From contig OY829540.1 of the NCBI GenBank assembly GCA_963691705.1, positions 47,714,158 to 47,778,157 on the forward strand: a DNA stretch of 64,000 bases, written 5' to 3'. Below, piece after piece: positions 1-11,104 of this stretch. Every line of letters begins with the position of its first letter. Position 1 is the first letter of the stretch. The notes under the pieces were generated by a model that was given only the letters and a program-made list of their open reading frames with translations, was not told the DNA's origin and ran no database searches. The stretch comes from Viola odorata. Lineage: Eukaryota; Streptophyta; Magnoliopsida; Malpighiales; Violaceae. The position numbers and the translations under genes were made by a program.

Positions 1-378
1 CGGAGGCCTAAATGAAATTGTACTAACTTTTTATACTTATTTACTTTTGGGTTCATATTTATAAATAGACTAAACTTGGTAATTGTGATCGCATTAATTA
101 ACTTTAAATTATATTATGGTCTCGAGGTATTAGTGTTTGCCAAACCTAATTAACAATTGTAAGAAGTACGTGAATTCTAATGTATAATTAATTTTTTTCT
201 CTATTGTCTTCTTATTTATCTTTTTGTTAAGTTTATCTAAATATTTTTTATTTAGTGATGGATACTCTTAAGCATTTTTCTATTTTTTCGTTCAACTAGC
301 TTGTCTTCCCTTTAAAATACTCCAAAAAAAATATTTCGGGGGCCGCCCCCCTTAATATAATTCCTCGATCCGTCCCTG
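1..378 (-). mobile_element. Possible terminal fragment of a DNA transposon (hAT-like end)
   Basis: The sequence is AT-rich with no coding region. Read on the minus strand from position 378 it begins CAGGGACGGATCGAGGAATT and then runs into a G/C-rich GGGGGCGGCCCCC stretch. This resembles the common plant hAT-type end that starts CAGNGGCGGA and continues into a G run. Only one end is in the window, so neither the partner end nor a target duplication can be tested. It could equally be an unrelated repeat. Identification rests on a short end motif only. Confidence 0.25.
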
Positions 379-1235
379 GCCACGTGGACGAATAGAGAGA
401 TGACACGTGGTCCAGTAGAAGGATGACACGATGCACAACAGACTGTGCGAGAGTTGGACTGGAGGCACGTGGAATTGCAGAAAGGCAGACGGCGCGTGGT
501 GACTCCGGAAGGCGCGTGTCATTTCTTAATGTTCTGAAAATTGGTCAGAAGATGTATTTGACAGTGGTACGTCGTTCAGGATGGTGCGTGGAGTCTTTTG
601 ATGGCCGAAAGTGGCTCTAAAATGGCATTTACAGTAGGCCGGAGTCGTGCTAGATCAATGGACTATGGCGACGCGGGGAGGCGCGTGTAGCTGGGAAAGA
701 CTTAAAAAATTTGCAATTCAATGAAGACGACAGTTTGGATGCTGATAAGGCAGCGCGTGCATGAGTATTGTGGACGGAAATGATGCAGAATGAAGTTGAC
801 AGTGATAAAAAAAAGTTGAAAAAGAGAGTTTTGGCCAGAAATTTGACTGGAAACTTTTGAAAGGATGACTCGAGGATCGTAGGAGCTCGTTAGAGAGTAG
901 CTCCGCTACCATATAGAAAAATGAGAATTGCTTTTGTTAGAACTGATGAAGCAATGAAGGATAGGAAGAATAAGTTTATAATTTCTTGAATGATTTACAT
1001 TACAAACTACCTATTTATACATGTTTACGTTTTGGTTTACAGCTAACATTTTGGTGCCATGTTTATTGTCAATGGTAGGTGCAGATATCTTGGACTTGGT
1101 GGCTGGTGCATGTGTGGCTGGTGCATGTGCACGCAGAGATCTTGAATATCTTGAACTTGGACTTGAACTTGAACGTTACTGCATGTGTATGCATGAGGAA
1201 GAAGAGTTGCTGATGGGCTTGCTGCTGCTGGATGG
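379..1235 (-). mobile_element. Remnant of an older LTR element: leader, primer site and part of its 5' LTR
   Basis: No credible gene is seen here. The minus strand at 910-899 reads TGGTAGCGGAGC, the same 12 bases that lie beside the LTR of the neighbouring gypsy element at 8704-8693 and that resemble an initiator-Met-tRNA primer site. Bases 640-898 look like the A/G-rich untranslated leader of such an element, and 911-1235 would then be the inner part of its 5' LTR. The younger element at 1236-9741 would have landed in that LTR, with the remainder continuing at 9742. The shared primer site is seen; the nested reading is inference. Confidence 0.4.
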
Positions 1236-2239
1236 TGATAAGGCCCAAGCACATTGAGAAGCTCGGCCTTCACTCAAGAGCACGGATCTAGTCTTCGCAC
1301 GGTTGGCTTTGGTGCAGTTCGCGAGTAAGGACTTGAATCGGAGGCAGCGGACAGTGTATGAATGGAAAGGAAACGTTTATAAGATGGAAGGGAACAAGTT
1401 TATTTATGTAGAAGCTCAAAGGCTCGAATGGATTACAAGCTTTGAGGTGGTCTTGATGATTAAGACGGCAAGCTTTCTAAGAAAGCAATGATTCGGCCAC
1501 CATGGAAGGAGGTGGACGGAAATGGATCTAGGATCCTCCTAGAGCTAGGCTACGGTTGGATTAAGGCTCAAGATGAAAATCTCAAAAATCAAAAGCAAGG
1601 CTAAAATGAAGACAAATCCTTCATTTTATAGCCAAGATATTTACAAGGGAATTACCCTAAGCGCCCTTGGACAAAGGGGTCATTACTCACAAGTGACTCG
1701 GGACCGCTTGGCTGCGTGACTAGGTGTGGTCGATGGGCAATGACGTGGCTCATTTGGGGCCTTGACTTTGGGCGTGGCCGAGGGGTCATGACGTGGCTCA
1801 TTCGTGGCCTTGGCCTTGCGCTCGGCCGTGGCCTTGATGACGGGCTGGGTTGTGGCTTTGCTGGAGGGCTTGGCCTCGGGGTGTGTCTTTGGTGAAGCCT
1901 TGATGCCGGGCTCGATCGTGGCCTTGGTGCTAAGTGCGATCGAGGCCTTGGCATTGGGCTCGGCCGCGGCCTTGAGGTCATGCGCGCGCGGCCTTGGCTC
2001 AGGGTTCGGGCGTGGCTTTGCCGATGTGCGCGGGTGAGGGCTTAGCGTGGGGCTCGGGCCTATGGCTGCGAGTCGAGTCATTGGCGTAAAGACAAATGCT
2101 CCATTGTGCTGCAACCTTCATGTTGTTCTCCTCGGCTCGAAGGGTCTTGATGAGCAATGCGGTTATGTCTCGGGCTTTAGTGGTGGCCCTCGTGGCGTAG
2201 CCTCGCGGGCTTTGGGCCTTGTCAGCTGGGCTCGCATCA
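1236..2239 (-). repeat. 3' LTR of the gypsy element (element orientation)
   Basis: Direct repeat of 8707-9741, with TG...CA ends in plus reading. It contains a GC-rich stretch of repeated 'gccttgg / gctcgg' words (about 1700-2040) that keeps several frames open by chance as Arg/Pro- or Ala-rich peptides. The integrase reading frame runs across its right edge. The TATA-like word ATTTTATA (TATAAAAT on the element strand) is at 1623-1630. Confidence 0.9.
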
Positions 2240-3573
2240 TCTCCTCCCCCTTCGCAAGGATTCGTCCTCGAATCCATATCGTTGCCCTCCTCGAACCCTT
2301 CTTCGTTATCTGCAAAGAAAGGTGAAAGATCAGTGACGTTGAAAGAGTGGTTAGTGTTGTCGTAAGAAGGAGGAATGTCAAGAACGCAGGCGTTGTCACT
2401 AATTTTCTCAAGGATAAGAAAATGGCCTTCTCCCCGTGGGCTAAGCTTGTGAGCCCGCCGCTCCTTGGTCATATGAACCCAAACTAGATCGCCCACATCG
2501 AAGGTGCGGGTGCGGCGCCCAGCATCGCGTTTCTCGATGAGCTTGGCGTTGATGGCCTCAATGCGACTCTTGGTCGTGGTATGCATGTCACTCACCATTC
2601 GTGCCTTGGCTTCCCCATCTAAACTAGCACAAGCAGTCAAAGGAATAGGTAGCAAGTCTATGGGGGTAAGAGGATTGAACCCATAGACAAGCTCAAATGG
2701 TGAAAAGCGAGTGGTGGAGTGCATTGTGCGATTGTAAGTAAATTCGATAAAAGGAATGCACTCTTCCCAAGACTTGGGATTTTGATTTATCATGATGCGC
2801 AAAAGTGTGCCGAGCGTCCTATTGACTACCTCGGTTTGACCATCTGTTTGGGGGTGGTATGAGGTAGAGAAAAGAAGCTTGGCCCCTAATTTGGCCCACA
2901 AAACACGCCAAAAGTGTGCAAGGAATTTAGTGTCCCTATCGCTCACTATTGTCCTAGGCATCCCATGAAGCCGCACAATCTCTCTAAAGAAAACAGTAGC
3001 AACATGCGAAGCATCATTTGTGGATTGACATGGAATAAAGTGAGCCATTTTCGAGAACCTATCAACCACAACAAATAAGGCATCCTTGTCGTGCTTAGTG
3101 CGTGGGAGTCCTAGCACAAAATCCATGGAAATATCATGCCAAGGGTGAGAAGCTACGGGAAGTGGCATGTAACGTCCATGGTTTATACTCCGGGTTTTAG
3201 CACGTTTACATGCAAGACAAGAACCAACAATGCGTGACACTAGCTTTTTCATTTTAGGCCAATAGAAATGTTCCTTATGTGTGCCTAGGGTTTTCTCTAT
3301 CCCAAAATGCCCTTTTAAACCCCCCCCCCCCCCCCGGTGTGCTTCTCGAACCAACAATTCACGTGAGCTACATAAGGGTATGCACAATTTTCCTTTGCGG
3401 AATAGGAAATCATCATGTATGGCATAGTGGTCAAAAGCCCTATGGGCGCAAGCAAGAAATGCATCTTTGAAATCCATGTCATTTGCATACAAGGAAGTGA
3501 GGTGCGTAAACCCTAGCATACGTGAATGTAGAGAAGTGAGAAGCGCATACCTTCGGGACAAAGCATCGACCAC
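1999..3573 (-). pseudogene. Integrase of the gypsy element, running into the 3' LTR
   Basis: Opens with the conserved [10 protein letters not shown] boundary. The zinc-binding H-H-C-C domain has its Cys pair as CLACK. The catalytic D-D-E residues are seen in DISMDFVLGLP, TIVSDRDTKF and HPQTDGQTEVVNR. A GPY/F-like region follows (KLSPRGEGHFLILEKI), then the motif DSRTNPCEGGGDD, which is encoded over the polypurine tract. The last ~80 residues are encoded by LTR sequence. A 16-base C run at 3320-3335 sits inside the zinc-binding domain and encodes a string of glycines. The domain is long and open, but the upstream frameshifts separate it from gag-pol. Confidence 0.88.
2240..2252 (-). promoter_or_regulatory. 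Polypurine tract of the gypsy element
   Basis: The minus strand reads AAGGGGGAGGAGA directly against the 3' LTR start TGATGC. This is the expected primer position for plus-strand DNA synthesis in an LTR retrotransposon, and it fixes the LTR boundary at 2239/2240. Confidence 0.75.
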
Positions 3574-4645
3574 TACATTGTCCTTGCCCCTTGAGGTATT
3601 TGATGTGATATGGGAACCTTTCGATGAACTCGAGCCACGCGGCGTGCCTCTTGTTGAGCTTGCCTTGCACTTTGAGGTATTTGAGGCTCAAGTGGTCCGT
3701 ATGGACTACAAACTCCCTCGGAGTCAAGCAATACTCCCACACTTCCAAAGCCCTCACCAAAGCGTATAGCTCTCTATCGTAGGTGCAATAGTTGAGCTGC
3801 ATGGCCTTCAAATTTTCACTGAAAAATGCTACGGGGCGCTTGTCTTGAATCAAGACCGCACCTATCCCAATGCCGCTAGCATCGCATTCAACCTCAAAGG
3901 TGCGCTCGAAGTTGGGAAGGATGAGCACCGGGCTGGTGGTGAGTCTCTCCTTAAGCGTGGCAAAGGCTCGCGCTTGCTCCTCCCCACATACAAACGGAAC
4001 GTCCTTCTTGGTCAACTCATTCAAGGGTGCTGCAATAGTCGAAAATTCCTTCACAAACCGGCGGTAAAACCCGGCCAACCCGTGGAAAGAACTTACTTCG
4101 CCGACCGTAGTGGGCGTGGGCCACTCAACAATGGCCTTCACCTTCTCTTGGTCCACTTTAAGTCCCTCGGCACCTACAATAAAACCCAAAAAATGGACTT
4201 CCTCCAAGCAAAATTCGCACTTGGAGAGTTTGGCACACAACTTGTGCGCGCGAAGGGTTAGGAAAACTTGGTGCAAGTGGCCCAAATGGGCTTGTGAAGA
4301 GGTGCTATATACTAAGATATCATCAAAGTAGACTACCACAAAGTGACCTATAAATGGCCTTAAGACATGGTTCATGAGGCGCATGAATGTGCTAAGTGCG
4401 TTGGTTAGGCCAAAAGGCATGACAAGCCACTCATACAATCCAAATTTTGTCTTAAAAGCGATTTTCCATTGATCACCTTCATTCATTTTTATTTGGTGGT
4501 ACCCACTTACTAAATCAATCTTGGAAAACACTTTAGCATTACACAATTCATCAAGCATGTCATCTAACCTAGGGATGGGGTGTGAGTACTTGATGGTTAA
4601 CCTTGTTAATGGCGCGACAGTCCATGCACATTTGCCATGAACCAT
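3479..4645 (-). pseudogene. Degenerate reverse transcriptase and RNase H of the gypsy element
   Basis: RT motifs in order: [43 protein letters not shown] and the catalytic [12 protein letters not shown]. RNase H follows with the metal-binding residues seen in [18 protein letters not shown] and VVHTDHLSL. The frame differs from that of gag-protease, so a frameshift lies near 4590-4610. It is lost again near 3575, where the conserved RNase H end passes into the integrase frame. The element would be unable to make a continuous polyprotein. Confidence 0.88.
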
Positions 4646-4727
4646 TCTTCTTGGGGACCAAGATAACGGGTACGGCGCATGGAGATAGGCTCTCTCGGAT
4701 GAAGCCCTTGGCTAGCAACCCGTCAAC

Positions 4728-5861
4728 TTACGTTTGGAGCTCCCGAGTCTCTTTGGGGTTGCACCGATAGGCTGGCTGGTTTAGCAAGGTAGAACCGGGG
4801 GAAAATTCGATCTTATGTTCAATGCCTCTCGTTGGTGGCAACCCTTCGGGGATCTCCTCCGGGAACACGTCCCCAAATTCCTGCAAAAGAGGGGAAATCA
4901 AGCTTGGCACGGAAGGGTTAGCATTAGTAGCGCTTAAGGCCAAAAACTTAAACCGAATCAAAATGCAAGGTTTGCGCATGATGAGCGCGTGCCTAATATC
5001 TCTCCCCTTGGCCATTAAGCTCACTTTTCCCTCCACTCGTGCCGCCCTAAAGGCCTCACTATCTTGCTCTTTTTTTTCAAGCTTGGTTTTGCCCTTCTCG
5101 GCTATCTTTTTCTCTCGGCTCTTTTTGCTCTCTCCTCTTGGCACATGCTCGATGTTTTCATGGCCGCTGTTTTCCCCATAACACCCGCTTACTTTCTTCT
5201 CTCCACTCCAATCACTTTCTTTCTTTCCAAGTGACACAGAAATTTCAAAAGCGGCGCAAGCTTTTTCCAAGTTAATTTGGTCCTCGTAAACATGGCTTGG
5301 GGACAAGGGCGGTATCAAGAACTTGCGGCCCTCATGTTGAAGCTTGTAATTGTTCTTGAATCCGTCATGGATTACCTTGCGGTCATATTGCCAAGGTTGA
5401 CCGAGAAGCAAATGGCTTGCTTGCATCGGGGCCACATCACACAAACGTTTATCCTTGTAGCCCCCGATGTTAAAAGGCACCAAGACTTGCCTTTGCACCT
5501 TGACTGCGTTCCCGTCGTTGAACCAATTCAGCAAGTACGGGTGGGGGTGTTTCACGGTGTTGAGGCCCAAAGAGTGGACTAGAAGAGCGCTTGCCACATC
5601 CGCGCAGCTCCCATTGTCGATGATGATGGCCATAACCATGCCGTTGGAGGTCCCCCTCGTATGGAATAGATTTTCTCTTTGCGCAATAGAGGCATCATCC
5701 TCTCGGACCTTCATACTCAAACTCCTCCTCACGACGAGGCATTGAGGCACCTCTACGTGGTCATACTCATCAATCTCCTCACTTGAGTCCTCTTCTCCTC
5801 CCCAATCCTCCCTCGAGCTACCCTCTTCCTCTTCTTCCCCTTCGCTCACAATCTCGCCTCC
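4728..5861 (-). pseudogene. Degenerate protease / pol N-terminal region of the gypsy element
   Basis: Same frame as gag, separated from the zinc knuckle by a TAA at 5864-5862. After an acidic Glu/Ser-rich start it carries the retropepsin-like stretch IIDNGSCADVAS, then LLLGQPWQYDRKV, both typical of this gypsy group. In this group the usual active-site Asp-Ser/Thr-Gly is often replaced by a D-x-G-S-C form, as here. A Lys/Glu-rich linker follows, then FGDVFPEEIPEGLPPTRGIEH, the conserved lead-in to reverse transcriptase. The frame ends at a stop at 4728 inside the early RT region. Confidence 0.8.
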
Positions 5862-5869
5862 TTACCTTA

Positions 5870-7565
5870 GCACCATCACCGTGCGATTGGCACATTCGGC
5901 CCTCATGTGCCCTTTGCCCCCGCACTTGAAACACGTAATGTCCCTAGTGCGCGTCCTCTCGGGTGGGTTGTTACTAGAGGTCTGTCTAGGTGCAAAGGCA
6001 TTTGGTAGGGGTTTGGGTGCGTAATTGCTTGGTGGGGTGCTTGGTTTAGGGGTTAAGGCTCAGTAGGTGTTTGGGTTTGGGGTCACGGGCGGCTTGGTGG
6101 TGTTTGGCCAAGGCTTTTTGTAAGTGGACGAAAGAGTAGGGGTAGAGATAGGTAATTGAGAGGAAGCCTTAGGCTTTCGGCTTACTTGTCTTTCAATCTT
6201 GAGGGCAAGGAGATACATTTCGTCCAATGTGGAGTAGGTGTAGAAATCAATCATATCCACAATCTCCTTGTGTAAGCCACCCATAAAACGAGCCATCGTG
6301 GCCTCGGTCCCTTCACGGACCTCCGCTCAAAAAATCAAGGTGAGCATCTCATGGTAGAATTCACTCACATTCCTCGGACCTTGGCGAAGAGATTAAAGCC
6401 GTTGGTGTAGGTCCCTCATGTAGTGAGGAGGCACGAATCGGCGCCACATTTCTCTCAATAGTTCTTCCCATTCGGTCACTACCATTCCTCCCTCAAGTCG
6501 CCTACTAACCAAGATGCGGTCCCACCACTGAATTGCTAGGCCCGTAAATTCAACCACGGCAAGCTTCACCTTCTTGGCCTCGGAGTAGTCATAGTTAGCA
6601 AAGATGCGCTCCATCTTGTTTTCCCAATCGAAGTAGGCCTCGGGGTCATCCTTCCCCTCAAAACTAGGCAAAGGCAACTTCGGATTGTGAAAGTCATCCC
6701 CTCTCTCCCTTTGATGTCGTGGCCCCCTTTCCTCATAATCGTCATCCCTCTCCCTTTGATACCGAGGCCTCTTTTCCTCATAGCCATCGTCCCTCTCATA
6801 CTCTTGGTGTCCCGGGGGCTCAATGGGTGGGTTTTGGTGTGGTCCTCTAGGCGATTACCTCGGAGGAACGTAGGCATTGGCCCTTGACAAGTGTAGGTTG
6901 GGGTCGGTGTTTCGGCTGGCTTGGGTGATAGTGTTTAGGAAGTTTTTTGGTTTAGGTGGGGGTTCAGATAAGTGGTTGCAGGTCCTTAGCAGCCCTAATG
7001 TCATCCCGCGGGGTGGCGCAAGATCCTCACTTGCCACACTCTCGACCACTTCTACTTCCTCACGCCCGGGGTGACCGAAGGCATAGTAGTCCACATCGTT
7101 AGGGTTCTTTGGCCCGGTCCTTTAGTGGAAGTGTGTCGCGGGCTGTTTTAGGCGCTCTTGCTGCCTAGGTGGAGGTTGTGTTTGCGGCTGAAGTAGCGGC
7201 TGCACTTGGGGTGGCAGCGGTGGTATTATGGGTAATTGTGCGGGTGGTTGGGGTGGCGGAGGTAGTGGGGTTGGTGTTTGGAGTGGGGGTTGTGTTTGGG
7301 GTGGGGGTGCGGGTGCAGATGGAGCCCCCTTCTCGGACATGCGGTTTAGGGTTTCCATCATCCGAGCCATCATGACTTGGTGATCTGTCAACATGGCTTG
7401 TTGTTGGGCCATCATGGTCTCTTGGCGGTTCATCCTTTCCTCCATCCTTTTCGAAAGGTTGACTAGTGCCTCATGTGCGGGCTCCTCCCTAAGCTCCTCC
7501 CCATATCGGCCACCATGCACCGATTCATTAGACTCCCCTCCCGAATGATCTCCATGACGAGACAT
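5870..7565 (-). pseudogene. Degenerate gag of the gypsy element
   Basis: All recognisable pieces lie in one minus-strand frame starting at the ATG at 7565. First is a Gln/Pro-rich N-terminus with a Met/Gln-rich helical stretch (about 7480-7350). Then comes an Arg/Asp/Glu-rich linker (about 6850-6690). The conserved capsid region follows, with PSFEGKDDPEAYFDW, IQWWDRI and RRFVPPHYMRDL (6680-6395). It continues as FYHEMLTLIF and MARFMGGLHKEIVDMI. A CCHC zinc knuckle, CFKCGGKGHMRAEC, lies at 5933-5892. In-frame stops near 7122, 6855, 6393 and 6060 break it, with one further stop at about 6330. The family role is virus-like particle assembly and RNA packaging; this copy cannot make the full protein. 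Confidence 0.85.
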
Positions 7566-8692
7566 AGTTAAGTACCTACAAAAGTAACAAACGCAATTCG
7601 TATAAAATATGGGTTAGTGCCCTCCCTCGCGTGTTTCCTCTCATCTTTTGCTCTACTCGCTAATTCGCTCTCCCTCCTCATGCCTCTCTATTTTCACTCA
7701 AGCCCCAAACCAATCCTAGACTAGCAAGACTCTAAGGCAAGCAATGAGACACGCAAGGAAAATAAGGGTAGGCAAAGAAGGCACAAAAGGTCTTAGAGTG
7801 TGCACGACTTGGGATGATGCGCACCCTAGGCCTAGAGTGGAAGTAGTGTTAGAAACAAGAAAGAAATACCAAAACACAAAGGAAAGCAAGCACTAACTAC
7901 TCAAGAAAAACAACCGAAGAAAGTATGTAAACAAGTAACCCACACAAGTAGCTACGCTCAAGCGTCTTGATAATCAAATTCAAATGCAATCCCCCTCACA
8001 AGCTTCGGACCTTGCTTACTAGCTTAAGCACCTTGCATGGACTCATTTGTTTTTTTTTTTTGAATTCCTTTCTTTTGTTTTTGAATTCGTTTTGTTTTTT
8101 TTTTTTGTGTGCAAGGGAGCTCTAAGATGTATGACAAGTATCGGTTAATGATGTATGACTTGTAGTGCACAATTGATAAGTGCAAGTGATATGTGCTTGT
8201 GATAAGAGATGTGGTGTGAGTGATAAGAGCTCATGCGATTCAATGATTGATAAGACCTTGGGTGATAAGAGTAAGTGTGTGTATCAATGATGTCATGATA
8301 GGAGAGTGTGGTTATAAATGATTGCCTAGGGTGTGTTATAAAATTTTAGGGTTGAGGCCGCCGGCTACACATGCAAAGGTGACTCACCAAAATGACTCAC
8401 ACAAAAGGACAACCGTACTCCTAGGACACTTGGCTCATTTTTGTGGAGTGTAGTAAAATGTTATGAACACCAACACGTTCATACACGAAAGAGATGAAGA
8501 AAGACCGATTTAATCCAGCAAAAACACCAAAGGATATGAGCAAAGTATTTTAGATGGATCAAACAAGAGAAAATGGCCAAAAATTCAGAAATGACCCAAA
8601 TGGCCGAAAATGACAAGAACAACAAGGGATCAGTTTTGAGCTGTAGAAATACCTTGTTGGTGAAGAGAGTTGCAACCTTGAAGACAGCTGGT
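7566..8692 (-). other. Untranslated leader of the gypsy element
   Basis: About 1.1 kb between the primer site and the gag start. No coding region is supported. Contents are A/T-rich with T-rich runs at 8050-8105 and repeated 'gtgataag'-type words at 8150-8300. No promoter, tRNA or other gene is seen. Confidence 0.6.
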
Positions 8693-8704
8693 GCTCCGCT
8701 ACCA
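8693..8704 (-). promoter_or_regulatory. Primer-binding site of the gypsy element
   Basis: The minus strand reads TGGTAGCGGAGC two bases inside the 5' LTR. It matches the start of the usual initiator-Met-tRNA primer site (TGGTATCAGAGC) at 10 of 12 positions. The same 12 bases occur at 910-899 beside the older remnant. Confidence 0.6.
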
Positions 8705-8706
8705 CA

Positions 8707-9741
8707 TGATAAGGCCCAAACACCTTGAGAACTTGGCCTTCGCTCAAGAGCACGGATCTAGTCTTCGCACGGTTGGCTTTGGCGCGGTTCGCGAGTAAGG
8801 ACTTGAATCGGATGGTTTAGAATGAATCAGAGGCAGCGGACAGTGTATGAATGGAAAGGAAATGTTTGTAAGATAGAAGGGAACACGTTTATTTATGTAG
8901 AAGCTCAAAGGCTCGAATGGATTACAAGCTTTGAGGTGGTCTTGATGATCAAGATGGCAAGCTTTCTAAGAAAGCAACGATCCGGCCACCATGGAAGGAG
9001 GTGGACGGAAATGGATCTAGGATCCTCCTAGAGCTAGGCTACGGTTGGCTTAAGGCTCAAGATGAAAATCTCAAAATCAAAACCAAGGCTAAAATGAAGA
9101 CAAGTCCTTCATTTTATAGCTAAGATATTTACAAGGGAATTACCCTAAACGCCCTTGGACAAATGGGTCATTACTCACAAGTGACTCGGGCCCGCTTGGC
9201 TGCGTGACTAGGCGTGGTCGATGGGCAATGACGTGGCTCATTTGGGGCCTTGACTTTGGGCGTGGCCGAGGGGTCATGACGTGGCTCATTCGTGGCCTTG
9301 GCCTTGCGCTCGGCCATGGCCTTGATGATGGGCTGGGTCGTGGCTTTGCTGGAAGGCTTGACCTCGGGGTGTGTCTTTGGTGAAGCCTTGATGCCGGGCT
9401 CGATCGTGGCCTTAGTGCTAAGTGCGATCGAGGCCTTGGCGTTGGGCTCGACCGCGGCCTTGAGGTCATGCGCGCGGGCGGCCTTGGCGCAGGGTTCGGG
9501 CGTGGCTTTGCCGATGTGCGCGGGTGAGGGCTTAGCGTGGGGCTCGAGCTCGGACTCGGGCCTGTGGCTGCGAGTCGAGTCATTGGCGTAAAGACAAATG
9601 CTCCATTGTGTTACAACCTTCATGTTGTTCTCTTCGGCTCGAAGGGTCTTGATGAGCAATGCGGTTATGTCTCGGGCTTTGGTGGTGGCCCTCGTGGCGT
9701 AGCCTCGCGGGCTTTGGGCCTTGTCAGCTGGGCTTGCATCA
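8707..9741 (-). repeat. 5' LTR of the gypsy element (element orientation)
   Basis: Partner of 1236-2239, and about 30 bp longer because of small indels, for example an extra stretch at about 8812-8830 and another at about 9475-9495. The retroelement promoter should lie here: TATAAAAT on the minus strand at 9118-9111, roughly 620 bp into the LTR from its U3 end. The minus-strand reading frames inside it are the tail of the integrase frame plus low-complexity sequence. Confidence 0.9.
9111..9118 (-). promoter_or_regulatory. TATA box of the gypsy 5' LTR
   Basis: The minus strand reads CTATAAAATGAAGG across this site. The matching site in the other LTR is 1630-1623. It is the only good TATA match in the U3 half of the LTR. 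Transcription would run leftwards into the leader and gag. Confidence 0.5.
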
Positions 9742-10390
9742 ATGGGCTCAATAGTGCGAAATGGCTCGGATAGAGTCACCTGGTGCGGCTGGCACGACTT
9801 GTAGCGCGGATACTAGCCTCGAGGCTATCTCGCGCCGAGTAGCTTCCTTCAACAGCGTCTCTCGTTCCAAATATTCGTATAGGCATTGTGAGGGTTCTCC
9901 TTGAAACTCCAAGCCCTTGGCTCGAGTTATTGTCCCGATAGTTGACAATGGCATGACGTGTGCATGCAATGAGTTCTAGCTTAAAGAGCTATGTGTACAA
10001 GCCCAACGGGACTTCAACTGATTGCAGGACCGATTGTGAAAGTAACGACGATGACGACCACAAGGGAAGCAATTGTGAGGACGACAACATGGCTGCCCAC
10101 AGAAAGTTTGAAAGCCACGCCATTGAAAATGGTTCTGTCGTTTTGCTTTCACAAGTGTATTATGAAGCTTTTGTTGAGCCTGACCATTTGTATCTGTGGC
10201 TTAAGGGCACATTTTAGTACAAGAAAAGGTCGAGTGAAGATGTTGGCAGGAAGGAGGAAACAGAGGTTACGTTTAGATTTTGGGACCTTTAAGGTATATG
10301 GAGGTTACAAAATGTGGGGTACTTTTAATATACTCGTGCTAATATGGGATTTACATGATGATATCTTTCCCACTATTATCACTTACTCGA
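9742..10390. other. Unassigned stretch; left part probably the outer end of an older LTR
   Basis: Bases 9742-9969 on the minus strand encode a basic stretch containing GTITRAKGLEFQ. This resembles the R-x-x-T/R-A-K tail encoded at the U3 edge of LTRs in this gypsy group, so it may be the other half of the older LTR at 911-1235. Bases 9960-10217 contain an 85-codon plus-strand reading frame (Asp/Cys-rich start, ending LYLWLKGTF) that I do not recognise. It has no supporting context and may be a decayed exon or chance. Nothing else is seen. Confidence 0.3.
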
Positions 10391-11104
10391 GAGAGTGAAT
10401 TTCAGAAAAATGATTGAAGAAAATATTTTTTTTATACTCGAAAAGATCCAATAGGATAAATTAATACTATCCAGAAATAATTCTTTGTCTAATTAAATTC
10501 ATATAAATTTGTATAATTCTATTTAAGATTATGTTGCTTTAAAACAAGTTAGTATGGTTAGCAAACTTTATTTTATTTTATTAATTATTTTTAAAAGAAG
10601 GTTTGAAAAACATAACATATTTTTACTGCTCACAAAATTTATATCATTCAAATGACTATTTTATTTTGATACAATAATAAAACATATTATTCAAGGATTT
10701 TTTACTATTCTCCCAACACCTGGTTCTTAGTTAGACTTTCTAAATAATTTAGTAAGTTTTATTTTTATTCTTTAGTATTCCTAAAAACAAAAACCTTATA
10801 TAATGTCATTTTAGGATAGTTAATACGTAGATAAAGCTGAGAAAAATAATATTTCATTGCTGAAAATTATAATAAATTATGAAAATATTTATTTAGAAAA
10901 TTATGTATTACATTTTTTTTGAAAATAAAAAAAACTTGAACTTTTAAAAATGAGTTAATACTCAAATCAAAAGAATAAAAAATTTAGAAGAGGAAAAAGG
11001 AAAAGAAAAGAAGTATAGAATAGCAAAACTATAGTTTTTAATTAAAATAATGTTAAAAAATAATATTGTAGAAAAAATCCATCTTATCCGAAAACTTCCG
11101 TAGT
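10391..11104. other. AT-rich intergenic sequence upstream of SRP54
   Basis: About 0.7 kb of A/T-rich DNA with short homopolymers and no open frame, RNA gene or clear repeat. It holds the distal promoter of the downstream gene, if anything. Confidence 0.5.

Larger units (their letters stand above)
1236..9741 (-). mobile_element. Ty3/gypsy LTR retrotransposon, chromovirus-like (CRM/Reina-type), degenerate full-length copy
   Basis: An 8.5 kb element on the minus strand with two LTRs (1236-2239 and 8707-9741). Both begin TGATAAGG and end GCATCA in plus-strand reading. In element order it has 5' LTR, primer site (8704-8693), a leader of about 1.1 kb, gag with a CCHC knuckle, protease, RT, RNase H, integrase, a polypurine tract (2252-2240) and 3' LTR. 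Gag and protease share one frame broken by stops near 7122, 6855, 6393, 6060 and 5862; RT and integrase lie in two further frames. The wording of RT and integrase, and the integrase C-terminus overlapping the polypurine tract and LTR, fit chromovirus-type elements. No clear chromodomain is seen. The LTRs differ at many sites and in length (1004 versus 1035 bp), so insertion is not recent. No perfect target duplication is visible (GATGG left, ATGGG right). Confidence 0.9.

Noticed and set aside
1652..2114. Arg/Pro-rich and Ala-rich open frames in the gypsy LTR (also 9140-9583 and 9171-9779)
   Set aside because: They overlap in several frames, arise from repeated GC-rich words in the LTR, and occur in both LTR copies with indels. 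The only meaningful coding there is the integrase tail.
1231..9746. Target duplication of the chromovirus element
   Set aside because: The flanks read GATGG and ATGGG, which match only when shifted by one base, so no reliable duplication can be claimed.
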